A stretch of 64,000 nucleotides of DNA. Source: Alphaproteobacteria bacterium (GTDB lineage: Bacteria; Pseudomonadota; Gammaproteobacteria; Burkholderiales; Burkholderiaceae_C). The position numbers were made by a program, and so were the translations under genes. The DNA lies in the NCBI GenBank assembly GCA_030054175.1, contig JASGCM010000007.1:1-64000 (forward strand), read 5' to 3'. Positions 49,711 through 57,409 of this stretch are shown piece by piece; within the stretch, counting starts at the first letter, position 1, and the number at the start of each line of letters is the position of its first letter. The notes beneath the pieces were generated by a model that was given only the letters and a program-made list of their open reading frames with translations, was not told the origin of the DNA and did not search any database.

Positions 49711-51121
49711 TTTACACCTCTCACACCCTCTGCGTGCCGGGCTGGTCTGTGCTCTGAGCTTGGGGTTGTGGGCTTGCTCGTCCCAGCCTGCGGCCTACCA
49801 CCGCCCCGATGCCGGGTTACCCGCCAGTTGGAGCCCCCTTGGCGCAGTCAACCCCGCTGCCCTGCCCGCTCCCCTGCCCTGGCAGTCGCTCTATACCGAC
49901 CTGCGCTTGCAAGCGCTGATCCGCACCGCACTGGAACGCAACCACGATTTGCGACTGGCACTGGCCCGCATCGACGAAGCACGCGCCTTGTGGGGTGTAC
50001 AGCGCGCCGATCAGGTTCCTACCGTCAATGTGGGTGGCAGCCACACTGGCGCTCGCACCCCACCCATGGTCCAGGGCAACCCCAGCGCAGTCAATGTGCG
50101 CCGCTATGACCTGGGCCTGAACCTCCTGTCTTTCGAGATCGACGCATGGGGTCGGGTGGCCAGCTTGAGCGAAGCAGCCCGCATGAACTTTCAAGCCAGC
50201 GAAGAGGACCGTCGCGCCATCCGCATGGGCCTGATCAGCGAAGTGGCCCAAGCCTACTATGTCTGGCTGGAGGCGCTGCAGCGACTCACCCTGTTGCAGC
50301 AGACCGAACACAACCGCGAACAGCTTTTGGCCTTGGTTCAGCGCCGCAGCGACCTGGGCGCCGCCAGCGACCTGGAAGTGGTGCAAGCGCAGTCTGCCTT
50401 GTTCAGCGCTCGCGCTGAGCGCAATGCCATGCGCCGCCAGTCCGAACAGGCCCGCTCGGCACTGAATCTGATGGTGGGCGGTCAGTGGCCGACGCAGTTG
50501 CCTGAAGGGCTGCCCTGGCCACTGCAAACCATGGACCTGACTTGGGGTGCAGATTTGTCTTCCGAGATCTTGTTGCGCCGTCCCGATGTACGCGCCGCCG
50601 AGCAGCGCCTGATGGCGTCGAATGCCAACATCCACGCCGCCCGTGCCGCCTTCTTGCCTCGCCTGCAACTCACCGGCCTGTTGGGAAGCGCCAATCCGGC
50701 GCTGGGCAATTTGCTGGGTGGTGGTTCGCAAGCTTGGAGCCTGGTGCCCGGCTTGCAACAGCCCATCTTTGACGGTGGCCGCACCGAAGCCGGACTGGAC
50801 CTGGCGCAGGCACGCAAAAACCAGTTCGTGGTGAATTATGAAAAGGTCTTGCAACAGGCTTTTCGCGAAGTGGCCGACGCACTGATCGCACGCGACACCC
50901 TGAGTGAACAACTGCGCGAGCAAACGGCCAGCCTGGGCAGCTTGCGAGAGCGCGAGCGTCTGACCAGCTTGCGCCTTCGCCATGGTGCCGCCAGCCTTTC
51001 AGAATGGCTCGACACCCAGCGCGAAGTGCTGCAAGCCGAACAGTCGCTGGTGCAAACCCAGCGTCAATGGCTGAGCGTCAGCACCCAGTTGTTCAAGGCC
51101 TTGGGCGGCGGAGAGCTCTGA
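49703..51121 (+). CDS. outer-membrane efflux lipoprotein (OprM/NodT type)
   Basis: TolC-like channel of the tripartite pump. The 472-residue precursor has a lipoprotein signal (LSLGLWACSS, Cys about 25), then the duplicated OEP domains with long alpha-helical barrel segments (ALERNHDLRLALARIDEARA and the second-half ARKNQFVVNYEKVLQQAFREVADAL). The GTG at 49703 is preceded five bases upstream by a near-perfect Shine-Dalgarno, AAGGAGGT, and overlaps the pump gene stop. Its 3' end overlaps the convergent tctA remnant. Confidence 0.94.
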   Translation: MADLHLSHPLRAGLVCALSLGLWACSSQPAAYHRPDAGLPASWSPLGAVNPAALPAPLPWQSLYTDLRLQALIRTALERNHDLRLALARIDEARALWGVQRADQVPTVNVGGSHTGARTPPMVQGNPSAVNVRRYDLGLNLLSFEIDAWGRVASLSEAARMNFQASEEDRRAIRMGLISEVAQAYYVWLEALQRLTLLQQTEHNREQLLALVQRRSDLGAASDLEVVQAQSALFSARAERNAMRRQSEQARSALNLMVGGQWPTQLPEGLPWPLQTMDLTWGADLSSEILLRRPDVRAAEQRLMASNANIHAARAAFLPRLQLTGLLGSANPALGNLLGGGSQAWSLVPGLQQPIFDGGRTEAGLDLAQARKNQFVVNYEKVLQQAFREVADALIARDTLSEQLREQTASLGSLRERERLTSLRLRHGAASLSEWLDTQREVLQAEQSLVQTQRQWLSVSTQLFKALGGGEL

Positions 51122-51960
51122 GCGTCCAAGCCAGCACCGGCCAAAACAAGATCAAAAGCGTAGCGGCAGCCAGCCACATGGCGATGGGGCGGGTGAAGAA
51201 CACCCAAGGGTCGCCGTCAGACTTGATCATTGAGGTCACGAAGTTTTCTTCCATCATGGTGCCCAGCACCACGCCCAAAATTGCCGGCGCAACCGGAAAA
51301 CCGTTTTCTTCCATCAAGAAGGCCAACACGCCGAAAAACAAAATCAATACCACACCCCAAACCGAGTTGTTGATGGCAAACGAGCCGACGAAACAGAACA
51401 ACAAAATGGTGGGCATCAGGATGTTGCGCGCCACTTTCAGGATGCGCGTGGCGACCTTCACCGTCAGCCAGCCCAGCGGCACCATGATCAGGTTGGCCAG
51501 AATAAAAACCAGAAAAATGGCGTAAATGTTCTCGGGATGGTTGACAAAAATCATCGGCCCCGGATTCATGTTCTTCAGGTAGAGCACGCCAATCGCAATT
51601 GCGGTGATCGAGTCGCCCGGAATGCCAAAGACAATGGCCGGGATCCAAGCTCCCGCCAGAGAGGAATTGTTGGCAGCGCCGGACTCGACGATGCCCTCGA
51701 CGTGGCCTGTCCCGAATTTTTCTGGCTCTTTTGAAAACTTCTTGCTCATGGAGTAACTCATCCAAGAAGCCATGTCGGCACCCGACCCGGGCTGTATGCC
51801 AATGACTGTGCCCAAGGCACTACCGCGCAGCAACGGACAGTGGTAGATTTTGAGCAAATGCCACATGCCAGAAAAAAATTGCCGATCTTCTCGGTCACGA
51901 GCACCGGCGTCGGATCGAGGTTGGTGATGTAGCGCAACAGCTCTGAAATGGCGAACATAG
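51093..51960 (-). pseudogene. tctA fragment (C-terminal half) of a tricarboxylate transporter
   Basis: Encodes roughly the last half of a TctA-type 10-12-helix permease: GTVIGIQPGSGADMASWMSYS, VEGIVESGAANNSSLAGAWIPAIVFGIPGDSITAIAIG and six or more hydrophobic helices to the end. The first 25 or so TctA residues of the fragment (FAISELLRYI...TEKIGNFF) lie in the -1/+1 frame relative to the rest, with the shift at an A7 run on the plus strand (51872-51878). The N-terminal half of tctA is gone. A single frame stays open through the junction into tctC only by chance. Confidence 0.8.
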
Positions 51961-52223
51961 CCATCGGGCGCGGCGGTGGCGATGGCCGAATGACCCACCA
52001 CGCCATTGCCGCCGGTTCGGTTGACCACATTCACCGGTTGCCCCAGGTCTTTTTCCAATAAGGCGCCGATGATGCGCGCCACGGCGTCCGTCCCGCCACC
52101 TGCGCCCCAAGGCACCACGAGAGTGATCGGTCGGTTCGGGTAGTTTTGGGCCCAGGCCAGAGGCCCTAAAAGCAGTCCGCCCAACAGAATGCCCAAGGCG
52201 CGCGCACCAAACTTCTTCAACAT
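51957..52223 (-). pseudogene. tctC fragment (N-terminal 89 residues)
   Basis: A good ribosome binding site (AAAGGAGACCCCT before ATG) and a signal peptide (LLLGPLAWAQ) lead into a normal Bug/TctC start: PITLVVPWGAGGGTDAVARIIG and PVNVVNRTGGNGVVGHSAIATAAPDGY. Homology stops after residue 89 and passes directly into the tctA fragment. About two thirds of tctC, all of tctB and the first half of tctA are missing, consistent with one deletion. Confidence 0.82.
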
Positions 52224-52326
52224 AGGGGTCTCCTTTTGTAGTATCAGCCCGGCCTTCTGAGTGGCAACGGTGCTTCATTGATAAACCCCAAATCAGGTTT
52301 GGCGTTTGCGGGAGTTCCCTGAGCCG

Positions 52327-53289
52327 TCAGCAGGCAGCCAAGGCCTGACGGACCTGATCGGCGCGAGGCAGCGGTGCGATCGCCCCATGACCTTGCACCG
52401 ATAAGGCGGCGGCCGTGTTGGCCCAATGGGCGGCTTGGACCAATGGGTCGCCCAGCACCAGTCGCGCCAACAGATTGCCGCAAAAGCAGTCGCCCGCCCC
52501 TGTGGCGTCCACCACCTGCACCACCTGCCCGGCCACGGTCTGGGTCTGGCCGTCTTGAGAGATCAAGGCGCCCTCGGGCCCCAACTTCAGAACCACGGTA
52601 TCGACCCCCTGATCCAAGCACCAGCGCAAATTGTCGGCCGGGCTGCTCAGGCCGCTGAGTTGTACCGTGTCCTCCAGGCTCGGCAGCAGCAAATCACAGC
52701 AGCCCATGGCCTGTCGCAAGGCGTTTCGGGCCGCGTCCAGCGACCACAAGGACAAGCGCAGATTGGTGTCCAGCGAAACCCGGGTGCCGTGGTCCCTGGC
52801 CCATCTCATGGCTTGCAACACGGTATCGCGGGTGCTGTCGGAAACGGCCAGCGAGATGCCAGACACATGCAACCAGTGGCTGGCGGCGATCAGGTCTTGC
52901 CACTCGCCGCCCAAATCGGCCGGTCTCATGCGACTGGCGGCTGAACCGGCACGGGCATAGCTGAAATGATGCCCCCGCTCGTCGTGATGCACAAAATACA
53001 AGCCGGTGCGCTGTCCCGCCATGCGTCGCAAACCGGCCGTTGAGACCCCTTCGGCCTGCCAGAGTTGGTGCAAGGCATCGGCCCAGCGGTCGTCCCCCAA
53101 CAGACTCAAATACGCCGTGCGCGCGCCGGCGCGAGCGGCCGCGATGATGGCATTGCTGGTGTCGCCGCCAAACCCTTGCAGGTACATCGGCGGGTCAGCC
53201 TGCACCTGGTTGAACTCAATCAGCGGCTCGCCCAATGCGACCACGTCCAGTGGGCGCCGAGGTGGGCGGGAAGGATCTTGGGGCGTCAT
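52327..53289 (-). CDS. kdgK: PfkB-family sugar kinase, probably 2-keto-3-deoxygluconate kinase
   Basis: Phosphorylates a sugar acid in the cytoplasm, likely KDG to KDPG. The 320 residues have the ribokinase fold: VALGEPLIEFN near residue 17, GGDTSNAIIAAARAGARTAYLSLLGDD in the substrate region, the C-terminal PfkB signature with DATGAGDCFCGN (catalytic Asp in the GAGD turn) and NTAAALSVQGHGAI. The substrate call rests on overall pattern (YLQGFGGDTSN, SYARAGSAAS) and is less certain than the family. The ATG at 53289 opens the similarity. It is flanked by broken genes on both sides but looks intact. Confidence 0.82.
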   Translation of the reverse strand: MTPQDPSRPPRRPLDVVALGEPLIEFNQVQADPPMYLQGFGGDTSNAIIAAARAGARTAYLSLLGDDRWADALHQLWQAEGVSTAGLRRMAGQRTGLYFVHHDERGHHFSYARAGSAASRMRPADLGGEWQDLIAASHWLHVSGISLAVSDSTRDTVLQAMRWARDHGTRVSLDTNLRLSLWSLDAARNALRQAMGCCDLLLPSLEDTVQLSGLSSPADNLRWCLDQGVDTVVLKLGPEGALISQDGQTQTVAGQVVQVVDATGAGDCFCGNLLARLVLGDPLVQAAHWANTAAALSVQGHGAIAPLPRADQVRQALAAC

Positions 53290-53348
53290 GACGCAGAGGA
53301 TATCAGCACCGAAACCGTTGGCCGACAACGACCTGATTGAAGTGACCC

Positions 53349-53737
53349 TTAAACATCCAATGCAAGTCGCAGGCGGCTGGCGCGCACATGGTGCCAACGC
53401 CCCAAAAAGATGGCCAAGAGCGCACTGCCCCCCCCAACAACAGTGTCAATTGCAAAGGGTGCCACCAATCGCCACCATAGGCACCAAACATGGCGGCCTT
53501 GAGCCCCTGCACCAACCATGTCATGGGCAACAAGGGGCTGAGAGCCGAGAAGAATTCACCACTGAGTTCGATAGGCACCACCCCTCCCGAGGCGGAAATT
53601 TGCAAAGCCAAGAGCAACATCGCCAAGGCCTTGCCGGCGTCGCCCGCGACCCGGATAAAGAGCAACACCACGAAGACGAAGCTGACCGCAGCGCCAAACA
53701 TCAAGGCAATCAACGCCGACAGGTTCAACACCTGCAA
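53349..53737 (-). pseudogene. YhgE/Pip-like membrane protein, C-terminal fragment
   Basis: Encodes two or three hydrophobic helices and the family's late motif ASGGVVPIELSGEFFSALSPLLPMTWLVQGLKAAMFG. An in-frame stop blocks the frame just beyond 53745, where an integrase fragment begins on the other strand, so the N-terminal part is lost. A frameshift at a C8 run (53428-53435, plus strand) moves the native ending (LLAIFLGRWHHVRASRLRLALDV, stop at 53349-53351) to another frame. Doubly broken. Confidence 0.7.
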
Positions 53738-54238
53738 GACTACATTTTTTTAGCCATCGAGACGGCCAGCCGACGCGGTGAACTGGTCAAACTCAAATGG
53801 GCAGACATTGACTTCAATAAGTCAATCGCACGGCTTGAGGACACGAAAAATGGGGAGGCGCGAGACGTGCCACTTTCCCCCCTTGCCCTCAAAATCCTGA
53901 CGGAGCGAAAAGGAGCGAGGGGGCGCGGGGAATACGTGTTCACTTCACAGCGTGAAGCCGCAGAAAATGGGCACATTCAACCCGCGACGATTAGCCGCGC
54001 CTTTCGCCGCGTCAGAGACGAAATCGAGAAAGAAAAGGGGCACGCCTTGAATTTACGACTTCACGACTTGCGACACACCGCCGCCACGCGGTGGAGCGAC
54101 GACTTCAAAAATCCGTTCGACCTACAGGCCATCACAGGGCACAAAGACATTAGAAGTCTGGCAAGATATGTAAACAATAAAGCCGAGCAAATCGCGGCAC
54201 AGATGAAAAAAATAGAAACCCGAATGCCTACCCCATGA
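53738..54238 (+). pseudogene. tyrosine recombinase/integrase, catalytic-domain fragment
   Basis: About 165 residues of a phage-type integrase: FLAIETASRRGELVKLKW (first catalytic Arg), the Lys region, LRLHDLRHTAATRW (His-x-x-Arg), ITGHKDIRSLARYV with the late His and the nucleophilic Tyr. All C-terminal catalytic residues are present, but the N-terminal arm-binding and core-binding domains are missing. The reading frame continues upstream only as antisense of yhgE and kdgK. The stop overlaps the next gene's ATG as ATGA, a native operon join. Confidence 0.85.
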
Positions 54239-54414
54239 ACGCCCTTGAAATTGACGCAGTGCGGCGAACAGTCAACGCCACGTTAGACCCTCAAAAGAAG
54301 GTCAACCTAGGGCAATACATGACCCCCAGCGTCATTGCGGACTTCATGGCGGGTTTGTTTGACAAATCAAGCCGCGCCAAACTGTTGGACTGTGGGGCGG
54401 GTATTGGTTCACTC
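54235..54414 (+). pseudogene. N6-adenine DNA methyltransferase, N-terminal fragment
   Basis: Sixty residues starting at an ATG that overlaps the integrase stop. LGQYMTPSVIADFMAGLF followed by the SAM-binding loop LLDCGAGIGSL is typical of class I adenine methyltransferases of restriction systems. Homology ends at GSL, exactly where a relaxase reading frame begins in another frame. The catalytic (N/D)PPY motif and any partner nuclease are missing. Confidence 0.75.
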
Positions 54415-55057
54415 AACCGTTCAAAAATCGTTTGTCTTGTTCAACCGAGGCACTGCAGATTTGTCGTGGGGTTATGTCTCCATGACGCGGCACAAAGACC
54501 GTGCCACGCTGTACGCCACGGAAGCGGACAAGCCCGAATTGGCCGAAAAATTCAGCAAGGCGAATTTCAAAGGCACGACGTTAGACCTGCCCGAATTGAC
54601 GAAGGTCAACCCAGAGCAGGCAAACACGCAAGAGAAAGGCAGCGCACCAAGCACGGCGCAGGGCTTGGCTTCGAGCGCAGGGAAAGGGCAACAGTCCGCC
54701 ACGGGCGAACAGATGCCCCAGCAAGCCCCCAAAGTAGGCGCACAAGCCACGCAAGGGGCGCAGGTAGGGAGCAGCAGTCCCCCACAGGCAGGACCAGCAG
54801 GAGGGGTTCAGCAAAGCAGCACGAACCCCGCGCAGAAAATCAATTGGGCGGCGATTGAACGAACAAGTCCAGGAATGGCGAACTTTCTAAAAATCAGCAT
54901 GGCGCAAGGCGCAAGCGGGAACGCTTCGCTTTTACCTTTGTACGAGTCAATCGCGGCTGGGGCAAGCGCAGCAGCAGAGCAGCACGAAGCCCAGACGCAA
55001 AGCCACGCAAAGCAGCAAGCAAGCATCCAGCGCCAAGGGGCTGAGATGGAACGTTAA
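54415..55057 (+). pseudogene. TraA/MobA-type relaxase-helicase, C-terminal fragment
   Basis: The frame resumes at KSFVLFNRGTADLSWGYVSMTRHKDRATLYAT, the last helicase motif of TraA-like conjugative relaxases (the usual form is YVAMTRHRD...LY). It continues as a long tail rich in Gln, Ala, Ser and Lys to a TAA at 55055-55057. The relaxase domain, ATP-binding motifs and most of the helicase are missing. The frame is offset from the methyltransferase frame, so no functional fusion results. Confidence 0.72.
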
Positions 55058-55554
55058 AGCGCGGAATCTTGAGCAGTCTGCCCTAGCCCTGCCCGCTTTC
55101 GCAGGGCTTCGCGTTCAACGAGTGCCACCAGTTGCGCCGATGCATGGGCGTGGGCTTCGCGGGCTTCTTTGTAGTCTGGCGCGTCCTCCAATTCGCGCAG
55201 GACTTTCGCCCTTTTTTCGACCAGCACGCGCAGCGCGAACAATCGAGCCCGCAAGTCTGACGACGAGCGAACACGGGAAGCGGTTTTTTTAGGCAAAGCG
55301 ACGGCCAAAGGCTTTTCAACAATCGCACCACAAAGCCAAGCAGCGACGAGCGGCACAGGAAAAAGAACACGCGAGCCGACGCGCACGGCATCAAAGGGCA
55401 CATGACCACGCCGCAGCATTTGCGCGACGTTGTTGCCCGTTGTTCCCAACAGTTGAGCCGTTTGTTCAACGGTCAATAGCAGAGCAGCCCCGAACCTTTC
55501 GCTAATGAGAGCGAGGTTTTGAGACTCACAAGGGGAAAAAGATGAGGAAGACAT
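55054..55554 (-). CDS. small HTH (excisionase-like) protein of the element remnant
   Basis: A 166-residue protein. Residues about 28-75 look like an AlpA/excisionase-type helix-turn-helix (LTVEQTAQLLGTTGNNVAQMLRRGHVPFDAVRVGSRVLFPVPLVAAWL). The rest is charged and helical (about 95-150, likely coiled coil). It could be a DNA-binding accessory of the lost element. Its stop overlaps the convergent relaxase stop by four bases, and a perfect 11-bp inverted repeat stands just upstream. The ATG at 55554 is used; a TTG two codons earlier is also in frame. Function unknown. Confidence 0.6.
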   Translation of the reverse strand: MSSSSFSPCESQNLALISERFGAALLLTVEQTAQLLGTTGNNVAQMLRRGHVPFDAVRVGSRVLFPVPLVAAWLCGAIVEKPLAVALPKKTASRVRSSSDLRARLFALRVLVEKRAKVLRELEDAPDYKEAREAHAHASAQLVALVEREALRKRAGLGQTAQDSAL

Positions 55555-55564
55555 AGGCAAATCT

Positions 55565-55612
55565 TAGACACTATTTAGACAGTTGAAGGGTCAAAAACTG
55601 TCTAAATCTGTC
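55565..55612. repeat. TTTAGACAGTT inverted repeat, likely operator
   Basis: TTTAGACAGTT (55574-55584) and AACTGTCTAAA (55596-55606) are a perfect 11-bp inverted repeat with an 11-bp gap. Extra partial copies flank it: TTAGACA at 55565-55570 and CTGTC at 55609-55613. It lies 20-52 bp upstream of the small HTH gene and is probably its operator; TTGACC on the minus strand within the spacer may be a -35. Confidence 0.6.
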
Positions 55613-55673
55613 ATAACTACGGGCTTTCCCGAGTTTTCCAAATTTCCTAAGTTATTGATTTAATTAGAAAATT

Positions 55674-55750
55674 TGGTAGGCGCGATTGGATTCGAACCAA
55701 CGACCCCCACCATGTCAAGGTGGTGCTCTAACCAACTGAGCTACGCGCCT
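55674..55750 (-). tRNA. tRNA-Val (anticodon GAC)
   Basis: A 77-nt tRNA on the minus strand: acceptor AGGCGCG/CGCGCCT, D-arm GCTCAGTTGGTTAGAGC, anticodon arm CCACC-TTGACAT-GGTGG (anticodon GAC), T-arm GTTGG-TTCGAAT-CCAAT and encoded ACCA. It is intact although the mobile-element remnant begins right at its 3' end, as expected when an element restores the tRNA tail on integration. Confidence 0.97.
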
Positions 55751-55764
55751 GTCGCTGATTTCAA

Positions 55765-55770
55765 ATTGTA
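55765..55770 (-). promoter_or_regulatory. probable tRNA-Val -10 element
   Basis: TACAAT on the minus strand, 14 bp before the tRNA 5' end. The -35 is weak (TCGATG at about 17 bp). Confidence 0.4.
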
Positions 55771-55814
55771 GCAGGAAAACTCCGATTCATCGAGACCCAG
55801 ACCCTTGCCCTGGT

Positions 55815-56402
55815 TCAGCGCTGGCCGTCCCCGACCGAAATCTGGTCAACCCGCAGGCCACCCAGACGCTCGTGGATGCGCGGGCCCGTGGACATGGCCA
55901 AAGCAAACAAGATCTCATTGGGGCGCGGCGAGTCACTGATGCTGACCTCTGCGGTGTTGAAATGGCTGCGCACGTAGCATGCCTCGATGTGGTGCAAAGG
56001 CACGTGCAAGCGGCTGCCAGCCGAGCCCACGAATTTATTCGCAGGAACAATGGATTTGGCTTTCTTGAGCACGGCCCGCATGGCCCATCCACCGCCTTCA
56101 TGCCAAATGGCGCCGTGTTCCAACTCGCCATTGACGCCCACCAAGGCGCCCTTGCCATAGGCCTCGATGGCGTCCACCCCGCCCAAGGCCTCGACCAACA
56201 ACGGCACCATGTCATTGGCCATGTCGCGGGCCAGTTTCACAAACACCTGCAACTCTTCCTCCGAGGCGTAACGCCCCACGAAATGATTTTTAACGACATT
56301 GGCGATGACACCCATTTTCAAAGGCTGCGCAGCGACCGCACCACCTTCATGAAAGGTTTTCTCAACGCTGAGGATTTGTTTTCTAATTTCTATGGAATTC
56401 AT
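55815..56402 (-). CDS. DUF1185 'amino acid synthesis' family protein
   Basis: The 195-residue protein matches the DUF1185 family (often labelled amino acid synthesis protein) across its length: EKTFHEGGAVAAQPLKMGVIANVVKNHFVGRY near the start, GKGALVGVNGELEHGAIWHEGGGWAMR in the middle, and a C-terminal HVPLHHIEACYVRSHFNTAEVSISDSPRPNEI. No signal peptide or membrane segment is seen. Genes of this family often sit near Bug-type binding proteins in Burkholderiales, though not here. The biochemical role is not established. It is intact between tRNA-Val and a relA pseudogene. Confidence 0.85.
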   Translation of the reverse strand: MNSIEIRKQILSVEKTFHEGGAVAAQPLKMGVIANVVKNHFVGRYASEEELQVFVKLARDMANDMVPLLVEALGGVDAIEAYGKGALVGVNGELEHGAIWHEGGGWAMRAVLKKAKSIVPANKFVGSAGSRLHVPLHHIEACYVRSHFNTAEVSISDSPRPNEILFALAMSTGPRIHERLGGLRVDQISVGDGQR

Positions 56403-56457
56403 ATTTGGCCTTCACAAGATGTGCTCATGATACCGAGGAATGATCAAAAGCAAATCC

Positions 56458-57325
56458 CTAGCGCCGTCTGGCCGTGCGCACACCCTTGACCTCGGTCACG
56501 CATTGCAGCACCTTGCCCAAACGGGCGGTATCGGGCGTTTGCACGGTGAAGGTCATCAATGCCTGTCCTTTGAGCACCTGAGACTGCACGCCGGTGACGG
56601 CCAACCTCTCGCGGGCAAACACTTCTGACAAATCGCGCAGCAAGGTCGGGCGATCCAGCGCCAGCACCTGAACGTCAACCGGGTACTGGCGATCTTCACC
56701 GGCACGCGGAGCGCCCCACTGCACCTCGATATCGCGACCAGGCTGGCGCAACAGCAGCTGCGTCAAGCTGGGGCAGCCCATGCGGTGAACGCTCACGCCC
56801 TTGCCGCGTGTGACAAAGCCTTTGATAGGGTCGGGCGGTGCCGGTTTGCAGCCTAGAAGCCAGACGCACCAGCACCACCCGCAAATCGCGTGAGAACGCC
56901 AGCAACATGCGGCGAATGTTTTCGCTGCGGCCCCGTGCGCCGGCCGCGCCATAGGCCTCGGCACTGGCACGGGCCTGCCTTTGCAAATGGTTGAGTTGCG
57001 TGACCGACTGGGCCAGTCGGGCGTAATCGGGGCCAAACGCCTTGGCCAAGGTCTCGGCAGCGCGTTGCAGGTGGTCGCTGGCATAGACCAGGTAGGGACA
57101 AGCTTGCAAGCCTTCATCACCGCCCATCTCGCGCAGAATGGTCGCCATGCCTTCGGCGTGAGCCAAGGCATTTTCGCCCGAATCCAGGGTTTAGGGAGCC
57201 AACAAAGGCAGGGCAAAAGCCCGCGCCTGGGCCAGACTCAGCCCGGCCTGCCCCTGAGCCAGGGGCTCGGCGGCCAAGGCCACCACTTGGGCGGCTGGCT
57301 GATCGGTGGAGGCCAGACTTTTCAT
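56458..57325 (-). pseudogene. relA: relA (ppGpp synthetase) remnant
   Basis: A RelA-type gene broken in two ways. An ATG (57325) opens 44 codons to an in-frame TAA (57191-57193), after which homology continues in frame (TLDSGENALAHAEGMATILREMGG...LAFSRDLRVVLVRLASRLQT), the inactive HD region of RelA. At 56843-56851 it jumps to the C-terminus in another frame (KPAPPDPIKGFVTRGKGVSVHRMGC then an ACT domain). The synthetase and TGS domains are gone. The junction lies in CTGCAAACC, which can encode both flanking contexts, suggesting a microhomology deletion. Any working ppGpp enzyme must lie outside the window. Confidence 0.88.
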
Positions 57326-57409
57326 TTCGGCGTCAGGTGCAGGCGAGATAATGTTTCAGTTCTGATCGTAAACGAAGTCTGGCTCTAGGGCCGCGAGGAG
57401 AAACAAGTC

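Larger units (their letters stand above)
53738..55673. mobile_element. remnant of an integrated mobile element beside tRNA-Val
   Basis: Between the broken yhgE-like gene and the 3' end of tRNA-Val lie fragments of an integrase, a DNA methyltransferase and a conjugative relaxase, plus a small HTH gene. Base composition and codon use differ from the flanks (more A, and words such as AAAAAA and GCAAGC). Integration at a tRNA 3' end is typical, but I see no repeat of the tRNA tail at the other boundary, so the far att site seems deleted. Confidence 0.7.

Noticed and set aside
51758..52030. A separate 90-codon frame overlapping the tct chimera.
   Set aside because: Its middle is the frame-shifted piece of TctA. 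It is part of the same pseudogene, not a gene.
53006..53737. A long upstream extension of the integrase frame.
   Set aside because: It is antisense to kdgK and the yhgE-like fragment, and integrase similarity begins only at about 53738.
55574..55606. The TTTAGACAGTT repeats as a CRISPR array or plasmid iterons.
   Set aside because: Only one dyad and two partial copies, no regular spacers, no cas or rep gene nearby.
55674..55750. A direct repeat of the tRNA-Val 3' end marking the far boundary of the element.
   Set aside because: I looked near 53738 and saw no copy of the tRNA tail, so no att pair can be claimed.
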